The position numbers and the translations under genes are program-made. DNA of 64,000 bases from Sphingomonas sp. 8AM (GTDB taxonomy: Bacteria > Pseudomonadota > Alphaproteobacteria > Sphingomonadales > Sphingomonadaceae), in assembly GCF_902506455.1 (NCBI RefSeq), contig NZ_LR733844.1:3270526-3334525 (forward strand), given 5' to 3'. The notes beneath the pieces were generated by a model. The model ran no database searches and was not told the origin of the DNA. It saw only the letters and a list, made by a program, of their open reading frames with translations. This document shows, piece after piece, positions 17,867 through 30,423 of this stretch (within the stretch, counting starts at the first letter, position 1; each line of letters opens with the position of its first letter).

Positions 17867-17911
17867 CCCGAAACGGTGAATATTTCAGCAACCGTCTTCG
17901 AATGTTTCGGG
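17867..17911. repeat. Imperfect hairpin after the lipoprotein gene
   Basis: CCCGAAAC (17867-17874) is mirrored by GTTTCGGG (17904-17911), with an inner CGGT/ACCG pair, immediately after the lipoprotein stop. No U-tract follows, so it is a weak terminator or mRNA-stabilising hairpin at best. Confidence 0.4.
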
Positions 17912-17990
17912 CGCTCAATCTTTAGGCAAGATTCGGCTGCGTAAGAGCGTCCGGCCGATGTCGCGGTGACTCGGTCAGAGGAATTTGGAC

Positions 17991-18284
17991 GTGACCAGCG
18001 TGTCTCCCATTGCCGGCACATCGTCGATCCTGCGATCGATGCAGGCTGCGCGCGCGGCGGCAGCGCCCGAGTCGCCGGTCGCTGCCACGCCGGTCGCGCC
18101 GATCAAGCGCGAGGAGCCGGTCGCCGCCTCGACCGGCAGCCTGATCCGCACTGCCGGCGAGCATCTCGATCAATTCGATCGTGTCATGGAGAAGCTGCGC
18201 GCCAATATGGCACCGGGCGCGGTCACCTATGGCCGTACCTCGTCGGTCGGGCAGACCGGGCAGATCGTCGACCGGCTCGGTTGA
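17991..18284 (+). CDS. Small Ala/Pro-rich protein of unknown function
   Basis: From GTG 17991 (TTG 17985 also possible, with AGAGGA upstream) the product has 97 residues. The first half is low complexity ([24 protein letters not shown]); the second half holds a plausible amphipathic helix ([19 protein letters not shown]) and a Gly-rich end. No signal peptide, membrane segment or known domain is seen. It lies 49 bases before the ruvB GTG on the same strand and could be co-transcribed with it. The codon pattern fits a real gene, but a function cannot be assigned. Confidence 0.5.
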   Translation: MTSVSPIAGTSSILRSMQAARAAAAPESPVAATPVAPIKREEPVAASTGSLIRTAGEHLDQFDRVMEKLRANMAPGAVTYGRTSSVGQTGQIVDRLG

Positions 18285-18333
18285 CGCGCCGCCGGGACTT
18301 GCCCCGGCGCTGCGCTTCGCTACGGAACGAAGC

Positions 18334-19356
18334 GTGACCGAGGACGACCGCCTGATCTCGCCCGCGCGCCGTGTCGAGGATGTCGACGCCGCGCTGCGCC
18401 CCAAGACGCTCGGCGATTTCGTCGGGCAAAAGGCCGCCCGCGAAAACCTGCGCGTATTCATCGAGGCGGCGAAGGGGCGGGGCGACGCGCTCGACCACGT
18501 GCTGTTCTTCGGACCGCCGGGTCTCGGCAAGACGACGCTGGCGCAGATCGTCGCGCGCGAAATGGGGGTCGGCTTTCGCGCGACCTCCGGTCCGGTGATC
18601 GCCAAGTCGGGTGATCTTGCCGCCCTGCTGACCAATCTCGAGGACGGCGACGTGCTGTTCATCGACGAGATCCACCGTCTGCAACCCGCGGTCGAGGAGG
18701 TGCTCTATCCCGCGATGGAGGATCGCGCGCTCGACCTGATGATCGGTGAGGGGCCGTCGGCGCGCAGCGTGCGGATCGACCTGCCACGCTTTACCCTGGT
18801 CGGCGCGACGACGCGGCAGGGGTTGCTGACCACACCGCTGCGCGACCGGTTCGGGATTCCGGTGCGGCTGCAATTCTATACCGTCGAGGAGCTGGAGCGC
18901 GTGGTGTCGCGCGCGGCGCAGTTGCTCGACCTCGGTATCGCGCGGGACGGGGCGATGGAGATCGCGCGCCGCGCACGGGGGACACCGCGGATCGCCGGGC
19001 GGCTGCTGCGCCGCGTGCGCGATTTCGCGACGGTCGCCGGCGCGCCGATGGTCGATGCGCCGGTCGCCGATCGCGCGCTCAACCGGCTGGAAGTCGACAA
19101 GCTCGGCCTTGATGCGATGGATCGCCGCTATCTGATGATGATCGCGGACATCTACCGCGGCGGCCCGGTCGGGGTCGAAACGCTCGCCGCCGGGCTGAGC
19201 GAGCCGCGCGACACGATCGAGGAAGTGATCGAACCCTATCTGATCCAGCTCGGGCTGGTCGCACGCACCGCGCGCGGGCGCGTGCTCAATGCGGGCGGGT
19301 GGAAGCACCTTGGCCTCAACCCGCCGGCCGGATCGCAGGACGGGCTGTTCGACTAG
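18334..19356 (+). CDS. ruvB: Holliday junction branch-migration ATPase RuvB
   Basis: RuvB is the hexameric AAA+ motor that drives branch migration with RuvA. From GTG 18334 the product has 340 residues, normal for the family. It shows the N-terminal [11 protein letters not shown], Walker [13 protein letters not shown], Walker B FIDEIHRL, the sensor region [20 protein letters not shown] and the winged-helix end ([26 protein letters not shown]). The open frame upstream to 18181 overlaps the preceding small gene and lacks RuvB sequence. ruvA and ruvC are not adjacent in this window. Confidence 0.95.
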   Translation: MTEDDRLISPARRVEDVDAALRPKTLGDFVGQKAARENLRVFIEAAKGRGDALDHVLFFGPPGLGKTTLAQIVAREMGVGFRATSGPVIAKSGDLAALLTNLEDGDVLFIDEIHRLQPAVEEVLYPAMEDRALDLMIGEGPSARSVRIDLPRFTLVGATTRQGLLTTPLRDRFGIPVRLQFYTVEELERVVSRAAQLLDLGIARDGAMEIARRARGTPRIAGRLLRRVRDFATVAGAPMVDAPVADRALNRLEVDKLGLDAMDRRYLMMIADIYRGGPVGVETLAAGLSEPRDTIEEVIEPYLIQLGLVARTARGRVLNAGGWKHLGLNPPAGSQDGLFD

Positions 19357-19446
19357 GGCGGATCGACGGTCGGGGGGCAGGCCTCATTTCAAGCCCTCAC
19401 CGGAAGAGATCGTTGCGAAAGGTCGGGACCGTGCCCTTTCCAAGCC

Positions 19447-19535
19447 GTACCCCGGCGAAGGCCGGGTCCGGTTGGAGAGATAGTTCAGCTAGTCGCAATC
19501 GCCTCCCAACCGGGCCTCGACCTTCGCCGGGGTAC
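19447..19535. repeat. Family D palindrome with 15-bp perfect arms
   Basis: GTACCCCGGCGAAGG (19447-19461) is perfectly mirrored by CCTTCGCCGGGGTAC (19521-19535); inside them CCGGGTCCGGTTGG and CCAACCGGGCC extend the pairing. It sits in the gap between convergent ruvB and the TM2 gene. A second small hairpin (CCTTCCCC-TTC-GGGGGAGG) follows near 19556-19573. No other copy of this 89-bp element is seen in the window. Confidence 0.8.
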
Positions 19536-19589
19536 AAGAAGGCGGGTTTAGCAACCTTCCCCTTCGGGGGAGGGCTTGGGCGCTTTGAT

Positions 19590-20033
19590 CTAAGGACGGC
19601 GCGGGTAGCGTGCGGCGAACTCGCGGTCGGACATGACGAGATAGCGGACGGTGTCGACCAGCGCCCAGATGCCGGTGACGATCAACCCGAAGAAGGTGAG
19701 CGTCAGGACGAGCATCACGATCGCCGAGGCGGTGCGCCCGAGATAAAAGCGGTGGACGCCGAGCGTGCCGAGCAGGAAGGCGAGCGCCGCCGCCACATAT
19801 TTGTTGCGATCGTTGTGCGGCACGGCGCTGGCGGCGAGCGGCGGCGGTGCGCTCGCCAGCGGGAAGATGTTGAGCGCACGGCCGCCCGACGTCTCGAAGT
19901 CGACCGGCTGGCCGATCGCCGGTTCACCGCGCTGCGCCCAATCCTCGGGCAGGAAGGTGTAGCGCTGCCCGTCATCGCCCGCCACCAGGCCGTGACCGCT
20001 GCGCGCGTCGACGCCCAGTACCTGCCCACGCAT
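19590..20033 (-). CDS. TM2-domain membrane protein with cold-shock-like N-terminus
   Basis: From ATG 20033 the product has 147 residues. Residues 1-60 (MRGQVLGVDARSGHGLVAGD through QPVDFETSGGRALNIFPL) follow the beta-strand pattern of a cold-shock/OB domain (G-x-V, G-x-G-x-x, GQ-x-V-x-F) but lack the aromatic RNP motifs. Residues about 75-135 are a TM2 domain: charged NDRNKYVAA, a first helix (ALAFLLGTLGVHRFYLGR) and a second (IVMLVLTLTFFGLIVTGIWALVD). AAGGGG lies just upstream. TM2 proteins are small bacterial membrane proteins of unclear role. It is divergent from ptsP with 131 bp between. Confidence 0.8.
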   Translation of the reverse strand: MRGQVLGVDARSGHGLVAGDDGQRYTFLPEDWAQRGEPAIGQPVDFETSGGRALNIFPLASAPPPLAASAVPHNDRNKYVAAALAFLLGTLGVHRFYLGRTASAIVMLVLTLTFFGLIVTGIWALVDTVRYLVMSDREFAARYPRRP

Positions 20034-20164
20034 CACATTCCCCTTCTCGCTGCGCGCCGTCTCAACATCGTGCCGGGGTTTAGGCAAGGATCGCGATGCG
20101 CGCACGCGGACAAAAATATTTTGTTGCGTGGCACCCAAGCCACAGGTCTGATAGCCCCTCCCCC

Positions 20165-22432
20165 ATGCCCGTGTCCGCCGCCCGCTCCGCTCGCGAAATC
20201 CTCGTCAATCTGCACGACGTGATGGCCGCGCGCTCGAACGCCCAGGCCAAGCTCAATTCGGTCGTCGAGATCATCGGCGAGGCGCTGGATAGCGAGGTCT
20301 GCTCGATCTATCTGTTGCGTGAGGGGGTGCTGGAGCTGTTCGCGACGCGCGGGCTCGATCCGGCGGCGGTGCACGTCACCAAACTGGCGCTGGGTGAGGG
20401 GCTGGTCGGCACGATCGCGCAACATAACGAGGTGCTCAACCTCGACGAGGCCGCCAGCCACCCCGATTTCGCCTACAAGCCCGAGACTGGCGAGGATCGC
20501 TACCACAGCTTCGCAGGGGTGCCGATCATCCGGCGCGAGCGCGCGGTCGGGGTGCTGGCGGTGCAGCATGCCGACCCCCGCCGCTACGAGGATGTCGAGA
20601 TCGAGGCGCTGCAGACGGTGGCGATGGTGCTGAGCGAATTGATCGCCAATGCCGGGCTGATCGACCAGGCGGGCCCGCGCGACCGGCCGCAATCGACCGC
20701 CCCGACGCGCATCGCCGGGCAGAAGCTGGTCGACGGCATGGCGGTGGGCTGCGCGGTCTTCCACCAGCCGCGCATCCATATCGAGCACACGGTCGCCGAG
20801 GACACCGAGGCCGAGCGCCACCGCGTCTATGCCGCCTTCGACAAGATGCGCGAGCAGATCGACCGGATCGCACGCGAGGCGGAGTTCGGCGTCGGTGACG
20901 AGCATCAGGAGGTGATCGCCACCTACAAGATGTTCGCCTATGACGAGGGCTGGGCACGGCGCATCAACGAGGCGATCGACAGCGGGCTGACGGCGGAGGC
21001 GGCAATCGAACGCGTCCAGCAGCGCACCCGCCAACGGATGCGCGAGATCGACGACCCGCTGCTTGCCGACCGGATGCACGATCTGGAGGATTTGTCGAAC
21101 CGCCTGCTGCGGATCGTCTCCGGCCAGATGGGGACTGCGGCGCAGATGGGGTTGCGGCAGGATACGATCCTGATTGCACGCAACCTCGGCCCGGCCGAAC
21201 TGCTCGAATATGACCGTCGCCGGCTGAAGGGCGTGGTGCTGGAGGAGGGGTCGCTGACCGCACACGTCACGATCGTCGCGCGCGCGATGGGCGTGCCGGT
21301 GCTCGGGCGCGTCCGCGACGTGCGGCGACTGATTGCGGAGGGCGACCTGCTGTTGCTCGACGTCACTGAGGGCACGCTGACCGTCCGTCCGACCAGCGGG
21401 ATGGAGGAGGCGTTCGAGGCCAAGCTGGCCGCGCGGCAGAAACGCAAGGCGGCCTATGCCGCGTTGCGCGACGTCGCGCCGGAAACGAAGGACGGCTATC
21501 GCCTGACGGTGATGGTCAACGCCGGGCTGCGCGACGATGTCGCGGCGCTCGACGTGACCGGCGCCGACGGAATCGGGCTGTTCCGTACCGAATTCCAGTT
21601 TCTGGTCTCGGCGACGCTGCCGCAGCGCGAACGCCAGCAGCGTCTGTATCGCGAGGTGCTGGACGCCGCAGGCGCGCGTCCGGTGATCTTCCGCACCGTC
21701 GACATCGGCGGTGACAAGGCCCTGCCGTACCTGATCCACGCCGAGGATGAGGAAAACCCGGCGATGGGCTGGCGCGCGCTGCGGCTGGCGCTGGAACGCG
21801 ACGGGCTGATGAAGGCGCAGGCGCGCGCGTTGCTGGAGGCGGCGGCCGGGCGGACGCTCAACGTCATGTTCCCGATGGTGTCCGAGGCGTGGGAGTTCGA
21901 CGAGGCGCGCGCGCTGTTCGAAAAGCAGCGCGATTTCCTCGCCTCGCGTAACAAGCGGTTGCCGCTCGAGGTCAATTACGGTGCGATGCTCGAAGTACCG
22001 GCGCTCGCGTATCAGCTCGACCTGCTGCTGCCCTCGGTCGATTTCCTGTCGATCGGCACCAACGACCTGACGCAGTTTCTGTTTGCCGCCGATCGCGCCA
22101 ACCCCAAGCTCGCCGAACGCTACGACTGGTTGTCGCCTTCGATCCTGCGCTTCCTGCGCCGCGTTGTGGTGCCTGCGACGCACGCCGGCGTGCCGGTCGG
22201 GGTGTGCGGCGAGATGGGCGGGCGGCCGCTGGAGGCGATGGCGCTGATCGGGATCGGGATCGACCGGCTGTCGATCACGCCGGCGGCGGTCGGCCCGGTG
22301 AAGGCGATGATCCGCTCGCTCGATCGCGGCGCACTGGTCGCGTTCATGGAGGAGTTGCTGTCGCGCCCGCCGCGCGATGTGCGTGGTGCGCTGGCACGCT
22401 GGGCGGCGGAACAGGGCGTCGAACTGGCATAG
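20165..22432 (+). CDS. ptsP: PEP-protein phosphotransferase of the nitrogen PTS (EI-Ntr)
   Basis: EI-Ntr takes phosphate from PEP and passes it to NPr and on to EIIA-Ntr, a regulatory cascade linked to nitrogen and K+ status. The 755-residue protein has an N-terminal GAF domain (residues about 20-160), the EI N-domain, the phosphorylation-site helix with His367 (SLTAHVTIVARAMGVPVLG) and a C-terminal PEP-binding barrel (GIGLFRTEFQFL, FRTVDIGGDKALPYL, SIGTNDLTQFLFAADR, VCGEMGG). ATG 20165 was chosen over an earlier in-frame start because homology begins there. The other PTS-Ntr genes are outside the window. Confidence 0.94.
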   Translation: MPVSAARSAREILVNLHDVMAARSNAQAKLNSVVEIIGEALDSEVCSIYLLREGVLELFATRGLDPAAVHVTKLALGEGLVGTIAQHNEVLNLDEAASHPDFAYKPETGEDRYHSFAGVPIIRRERAVGVLAVQHADPRRYEDVEIEALQTVAMVLSELIANAGLIDQAGPRDRPQSTAPTRIAGQKLVDGMAVGCAVFHQPRIHIEHTVAEDTEAERHRVYAAFDKMREQIDRIAREAEFGVGDEHQEVIATYKMFAYDEGWARRINEAIDSGLTAEAAIERVQQRTRQRMREIDDPLLADRMHDLEDLSNRLLRIVSGQMGTAAQMGLRQDTILIARNLGPAELLEYDRRRLKGVVLEEGSLTAHVTIVARAMGVPVLGRVRDVRRLIAEGDLLLLDVTEGTLTVRPTSGMEEAFEAKLAARQKRKAAYAALRDVAPETKDGYRLTVMVNAGLRDDVAALDVTGADGIGLFRTEFQFLVSATLPQRERQQRLYREVLDAAGARPVIFRTVDIGGDKALPYLIHAEDEENPAMGWRALRLALERDGLMKAQARALLEAAAGRTLNVMFPMVSEAWEFDEARALFEKQRDFLASRNKRLPLEVNYGAMLEVPALAYQLDLLLPSVDFLSIGTNDLTQFLFAADRANPKLAERYDWLSPSILRFLRRVVVPATHAGVPVGVCGEMGGRPLEAMALIGIGIDRLSITPAAVGPVKAMIRSLDRGALVAFMEELLSRPPRDVRGALARWAAEQGVELA

Positions 22433-22472
22433 CGACAGGACGGACTGAGCCAGCGTCTGGCGGCACGGTGTG

Positions 22473-22478
22473 TTGACA
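22473..22478 (+). promoter_or_regulatory. Possible -35 element before the rodZ-like gene
   Basis: A perfect TTGACA lies 65 bases before the ATG at 22543. No matching strong -10 is seen at 16-18 bases, only ACGATA-like sequence at 20, so this is a weak promoter candidate. Confidence 0.25.
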
Positions 22479-22542
22479 CGTCCGTGACGCTTTGAAAGAC
22501 GATAGGGACGCATCGCGGTTAACGCAGGGGTCGGAGACAGGA

Positions 22543-23433
22543 ATGAGCGAAGGCGAGCATCCGGCGCAGGCGACGTCGCCGAGCGGCGCTCCGCAGTCCG
22601 GCACGGTCGGGGCCCGGCTGCGCGCCGCTCGTGAGGCGCAGGGATTGTCAGTGGCCGAGGTGGCGGCGCGGACGCGGGTGACGCAGCGCTTCCTTGAGGC
22701 GCTGGAGGACGACCGACTCGATCTGCTGCCCTCGCCGACCTACGCGTCCGGGTTTGCCCGCGCCTATGCGCGCGCGGTCGGGCTCGATCAGGCCGAGATC
22801 GGACGTGGTATCCGCGGCGAGCTGGCGCGCGGCGCGATGCCGATCCGGCAGCATCATATCGAGGAAATCGCCGATCCGTCGCGCGGGCCGTCACGCGGAA
22901 CGGTGATCGTCGCGGCGGGTGTCGCGCTGGCGGTGCTGATCCTCGGCGTGCTGTGGCTGTCGACGGGCATGTTCCGCGGCACGCAGGAGTCGCCGGAGGC
23001 GGCGGCGAGCCCGACGACGGTGGCGCGCAGTGCGCCGGTGCCGCCGCCCAGTCCGACCCCGGCGACGGGCAAGGTGGTGCTGACCGCGAAGAACGAGGTG
23101 TGGATGCGCGTCTACGACGGCGCGAACAAGACGTTGTTCACGGGCACGTTGCAACCCGGGCAGACCTTCGAGGTGCCCGCCGGCACCGACCGGCCGATGC
23201 TCAACATCGGGCGGCCCGATCAGCTGGAGGTGACGGTCGACGGCCGTGCGCTCCCGCCGCTCGGTGACGGCAAGCGCGCGATGAAGGACGTCGGCGTCAG
23301 CGCAGAGGCATTGGCGGCGCGATCCGCCGCCGTGGCGGCACCGGCGGCGACGCCGGGCGGCGGCACGAGCCCTGCGCCGACCGCGGGCAACACGGGGGTG
23401 CCGTCCGCCTTTCAGGCGACCACTGGACAGTGA
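22543..23433 (+). CDS. rodZ: RodZ-like helix-turn-helix membrane protein
   Basis: The 296-residue product has the RodZ plan: an N-terminal Xre-type helix-turn-helix (GARLRAAREAQGLSVAEVAARTRVTQ.FLEALE, residues about 22-85), a linker, a single membrane helix (GTVIVAAGVALAVLILGVLWL, about 123-143), a Pro-rich linker and a C-terminal DUF4115 periplasmic beta domain (VVLTAKNEVWMRVYDGANKT..GTLQPGQTFEVP). RodZ links the MreB cytoskeleton to cell-wall elongation. The ATG at 22543 (after GGAGACAGGA) is preferred to an in-frame TTG at 22492. mreB is not nearby. The Ala/Pro/Gly-rich tail is probably disordered. Confidence 0.88.
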   Translation: MSEGEHPAQATSPSGAPQSGTVGARLRAAREAQGLSVAEVAARTRVTQRFLEALEDDRLDLLPSPTYASGFARAYARAVGLDQAEIGRGIRGELARGAMPIRQHHIEEIADPSRGPSRGTVIVAAGVALAVLILGVLWLSTGMFRGTQESPEAAASPTTVARSAPVPPPSPTPATGKVVLTAKNEVWMRVYDGANKTLFTGTLQPGQTFEVPAGTDRPMLNIGRPDQLEVTVDGRALPPLGDGKRAMKDVGVSAEALAARSAAVAAPAATPGGGTSPAPTAGNTGVPSAFQATTGQ

Positions 23434-23518
23434 GGTTCGGCGTTTGCCTGCTTCAGGCTGGCGACAGCTGTGATATCACAGACTTTTATCCGGTGCCGAT
23501 GCATCGGGGGACGAGAAG

Positions 23519-24397
23519 ATGACCAAGTTTCTAGCCGGCGCGGCGATCGCGCTTACCCTGGCCAGCCCGGCGCTGGCCCAGCGTGACGCGCCGGTCACCG
23601 CCCGCGTCGACAAGCTGGAGAGCGAAATGCGCGCGGTGCAGCGCAAGGTGTTCCCGGGCGGCGCGGGCATGATGGTGGAGCCGCAGATCGCGCCGAGCGC
23701 GCCGGCGCCGGTCGAGGCGGCAGGTGTGCCCGCATCGGGCGCGATCACCGATCTCACCGCGCGTGTCACCTCGCTCGAACAGCAGCTGGCGTCGATGACC
23801 GGGCAGATCGAGCAGAACGAATTCAAGCTGCGCCAGCTGGAAGGCCAGTTCGCCGACTACCGCAAGGCGACCGACGCGAAGCTCGCAGCCCCGCCGGCGG
23901 CGACGCCGGTCGCGCCGGTCGGCGGTCCCGATGTCACGGTGCCGGAGGCCCCCGAGCCGGCCGACAGGCCCGCCAGCACGGCCAGTGTCGCCAAGCCGAA
24001 CAGCGGGGACGCGGCGGAGGACGGCTACCTCTACGGCTACCGGTTGTGGGAGGCGAAGCGCTATGGTGACGCGGTGACGGCGCTCAAGAAGGTCGTTGCC
24101 GACTTTCCCAAGCATCGCCGTGCCAGCTATGCACAGAATCTGATCGGCCGGGCCTATCTCGATGACGGCAAGCCCAGCCTCGCCTCGATCGCTTTCTACG
24201 ACAATTACAAGAAGTTTCCGGATGGCGAGCGCGCACCGGACAGCCTGTTCTATCTCGGCAGCGCGCTGGTCAAGCTCGACAAGGCGGCGGATGCCTGCAA
24301 GGTCTATGGCGAGTTGAGCGACGTCTATGGTGCGACGATCTCCGCCAAGATGAAGGCCGACATCGTCAAGGCCCGCGCTACCGCCAAGTGCAAGTGA
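23519..24397 (+). CDS. cpoB: CpoB/YbgF-like TolA-binding coordinator protein
   Basis: The 292-residue periplasmic protein starts with a cleavable signal (KFLAGAAIALTLASPALAQ, cleavage after ALA). Then come a coiled coil (ITDLTARVTSLEQQLASMTGQIEQNEFKLRQLEGQF, about residues 77-115) that trimerises in YbgF proteins, a Pro/Ala linker and a C-terminal set of TPR-like repeats (DGYLYGYRLWEAKRYGDAV, RASYAQNLIGRAYLDDGKP, DSLFYLGSALVKLDKAADAC). CpoB coordinates the Tol system with peptidoglycan synthesis at division. pal and tol genes are not in the window, but cpoB-tilS-ftsH is a common alphaproteobacterial order. Confidence 0.9.
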   Translation: MTKFLAGAAIALTLASPALAQRDAPVTARVDKLESEMRAVQRKVFPGGAGMMVEPQIAPSAPAPVEAAGVPASGAITDLTARVTSLEQQLASMTGQIEQNEFKLRQLEGQFADYRKATDAKLAAPPAATPVAPVGGPDVTVPEAPEPADRPASTASVAKPNSGDAAEDGYLYGYRLWEAKRYGDAVTALKKVVADFPKHRRASYAQNLIGRAYLDDGKPSLASIAFYDNYKKFPDGERAPDSLFYLGSALVKLDKAADACKVYGELSDVYGATISAKMKADIVKARATAKCK

Positions 24398-24398
24398 G

Positions 24399-25403
24399 GT
24401 GACGCTGCGTCCGCTGCCGGAGGCGGCGGTCGCGCGGTTCCGCGGCGATGTCGAGCGGCTGGTCGCGCAGGCGCGCGGAGCAGCGGTATCCGGCGAGCCG
24501 CGGCTGGCGTTGGCGGTCTCCGGCGGCGCCGACAGTATGGCGATGCTGCGACTGGCAGCCGCAGGGTTGGCGGGGCGGATCACGGTCGCGACCTTCGATC
24601 ACCGGCTGCGCGCCGGGTCGGGCGGAGAGGCGGCGCTGGTCGGCAGCGTCTGCGCCGCGCTGGCGATCCCGCATCAAACGCTCACGCCGTTCGCGCCGAT
24701 CACCGGCAACAGCGTGCAGATGCGCGCGCGGACCGCACGGTACGCGGCACTGGGCACGTGGGCGCGGGGTGAGGGCGCGGGGTTCCTGCTTACCGCGCAT
24801 CATGCCGACGACCAGGCCGAAACGCTGCTGATGCGACTCCAGCGCGCGTCCGGACTGTCCGGACTGGCGGGCATTCGGGCCGTGCGGTTCGATGCCGATG
24901 GCGTGGTGCTGCGCCCCTTGCTCGATTGGCGACGTGCCGAGTTGCGCGCGTTGGCGAGCGAAAGTGCGACGCCGTTCGTCGACGATCCGTCGAACGACGA
25001 TCCGCGGCACGACCGGACGCGGATCCGTGCCCTGCTCGCCGCGACGCCGGCGCTCGATCCGGTCGCGCTGGCGGCGTCGGCGGGTTTTCTCGCCGAGGCG
25101 GAAGAGGTGCTCGTCCAATCCGCCGAACGGCTGTGGGCGGAGCGCTGGCGTGGTCCGGACAGTGGCCTGCCGGTTGCCGGCGAGCCGCGCGATCTTCGCC
25201 GCCGGCTCGTACGTCGCGCGCTGGCCGAAACCCGCATGCGACTCGGGATCGGGCGCCCGTCGTTCGATGCCGATTCGGCCAACGTCGAGGCGTTGCTCGA
25301 CGCGCTGGCGGCGGGGCGGGCGGCGACACATGGCGGCGTCATGGTGCGTAGCACCTCGAGAGGCTGGGTCTTTTGCGCGGCACCACCGCGTCGATCACTC
25401 TAA
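24399..25403 (+). CDS. tilS: tRNA(Ile)-lysidine synthase
   Basis: TilS attaches lysine to C34 of the CAU-anticodon isoleucine tRNA so that it reads AUA. The 334-residue product has the PP-loop ATP motif SGGADS (residues 41-46), the FDHRLR and HHADDQAETLLMRLQRASGLSGL blocks diagnostic of the family, and RPLLDWRRAELRALA. It is shorter than E. coli TilS because the C-terminal extra domains are reduced, as in many alphas. The GTG start at 24399 lies one base after the cpoB stop, so the two are coupled. Confidence 0.92.
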   Translation: MTLRPLPEAAVARFRGDVERLVAQARGAAVSGEPRLALAVSGGADSMAMLRLAAAGLAGRITVATFDHRLRAGSGGEAALVGSVCAALAIPHQTLTPFAPITGNSVQMRARTARYAALGTWARGEGAGFLLTAHHADDQAETLLMRLQRASGLSGLAGIRAVRFDADGVVLRPLLDWRRAELRALASESATPFVDDPSNDDPRHDRTRIRALLAATPALDPVALAASAGFLAEAEEVLVQSAERLWAERWRGPDSGLPVAGEPRDLRRRLVRRALAETRMRLGIGRPSFDADSANVEALLDALAAGRAATHGGVMVRSTSRGWVFCAAPPRRSL

Positions 25404-25417
25404 CCGACGTTGTTCCA

Positions 25418-25445
25418 TTGCCATTAACCCGTCCGGGCCTACATT
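25418..25445 (+). promoter_or_regulatory. Possible ftsH promoter
   Basis: TTGCCA (25418-25423) and TACATT (25440-25445) are spaced by 16 bases in the 64-bp gap before ftsH. The spacing and position fit a housekeeping promoter, but the hexamers are imperfect. Confidence 0.3.
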
Positions 25446-25467
25446 GTACGCGACGGAAAGGTAGCCG

Positions 25468-27450
<1,983 letters not shown>

Positions 27451-27476
27451 TGCCTCGGTAGCGATGTGGGTGATGA

Positions 27477-27507
27477 AGGAGGCGGCCTGCGGGTCGCCTC
27501 TTTTTTT
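27477..27507 (+). terminator. Intrinsic terminator of the ftsH transcript
   Basis: GAGGCG (27479-27484) pairs with CGCCTC (27495-27500) around a 10-nt loop, extended by A-T pairs, and is followed directly by seven Ts. It lies 26 bases after the ftsH stop and is the clearest Rho-independent terminator in the window. Confidence 0.85.
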
Positions 27508-27523
27508 GTGCGCCGCTTGGCCT

Positions 27524-27600
27524 CGTCGTTGCGAGCGTAGTGAAGCAATCCAGAGCCGGATCAGAACGCCCTGGATTGCTTCGCTGCGCTCGCAATGACG
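27524..27600. repeat. Family A palindrome, copy 2
   Basis: A 77-bp copy: left arm CGTCGTTGCGAGCGTAGTGA and right arm TTGCTTCGCTGCGCTCGCAA, ending TGACG, with a few mismatches to copy 1. It follows the ftsH terminator and is separated by 60 bp from a family B copy. Together they fill the gap between ftsH and convergent ligA. Confidence 0.88.
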
Positions 27601-27660
27601 GCGGAGGTTGCGTCGGGTGCCCATACCGCCGTTGGTGGTCGTCCGCTCGCCTACCTCACC

Positions 27661-27747
27661 CGTCGCTCCGGACATGATCCGCGGCCGGCTCCTTCCTGGC
27701 AACGGACGTAAGAAGAAGTGGAGTCCCGGATCAAGTCCGGGATGACG
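27661..27747. repeat. Family B palindrome, copy 3
   Basis: An 87-bp element ending about 14 bases before the ligA stop, with right arm GGAGTCCCGGATCAAGTCCG followed by GGATGACG. Its left arm is the most diverged of the family (CGTCGCTCCGGACATGATCC, then GCGGCC), suggesting an older copy. Confidence 0.85.
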
Positions 27748-27760
27748 ATCGAGATTTGCG

Positions 27761-29911
<2,151 letters not shown>

Positions 29912-29942
29912 TTAGAAAACCCGCGCGGCAGCGTCCATCACT

Positions 29943-30374
29943 TCACGCGGCGGCGAGCTTCTCCGCGGTCGCGTCGGCGAGGCTGGTGCCGTCGAGGATG
30001 CGCGCCGTTTCGTCGCGTACGCGCATCATCGCCAGCCGAATCGCGCATTCGGCCTCGCTCTTGCAATCCTTGCACGGGCGATAGGCGGTGCGGCTGACGC
30101 AGGGAACGAGCGCGAGCGGCCCCTCGATCACGCGGATCACCTCGCCGAGCGAGATCAGATGCGCGGGCCGCGACAGGACGTAACCGCCCATCTTGCCGCG
30201 ATAGCTGTGCAGCAGCCCGGCATCGCGCAGGTCGGCAAGGATCAACTCGAGGAATTTGCGGGGAACATTTGCCTCGGCCGCGATGCGCGTCATCGGCGTC
30301 GGCGGCGCGCCGGCCGGGCCGGTGGCCAGAAACAGCATCGATCGCAGGGCGTAACGGGAGCGCTGAGTGAGCAT
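29943..30374 (-). CDS. Rrf2-family regulator with four cysteines
   Basis: The 143-residue protein has the Rrf2 winged helix (QRSRYALRSMLFLATGP, the recognition helix around VPRKFLELILADLRDAGLL, and the wing YRGKMGGYVLSRP). The C-terminal cysteines are Cys92, Cys101, Cys104 and Cys110, a C-x8-C-x2-C-x5-C pattern that could bind an iron-sulfur cluster or sense redox but differs from the C-x5-C-x5-C of IscR. It is not next to isc or suf genes; it precedes ligA by 40 bases and is divergent from ssrA. Its targets are unknown. Confidence 0.88.
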   Translation of the reverse strand: MLTQRSRYALRSMLFLATGPAGAPPTPMTRIAAEANVPRKFLELILADLRDAGLLHSYRGKMGGYVLSRPAHLISLGEVIRVIEGPLALVPCVSRTAYRPCKDCKSEAECAIRLAMMRVRDETARILDGTSLADATAEKLAAA

Positions 30375-30423
30375 AGCCCACTATATACAGGGATATTGTG
30401 GCGGGCAAATGGCCGTTCGCCCC

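Noticed and set aside
20033..22894. A very long open frame (about 950 codons) antisense to ptsP
   Set aside because: It lies entirely opposite ptsP and rodZ, is rich in Arg/His/Asp/Gln as expected for the antisense frame of high-GC coding DNA, and has no domain signature. The sense genes are certain.
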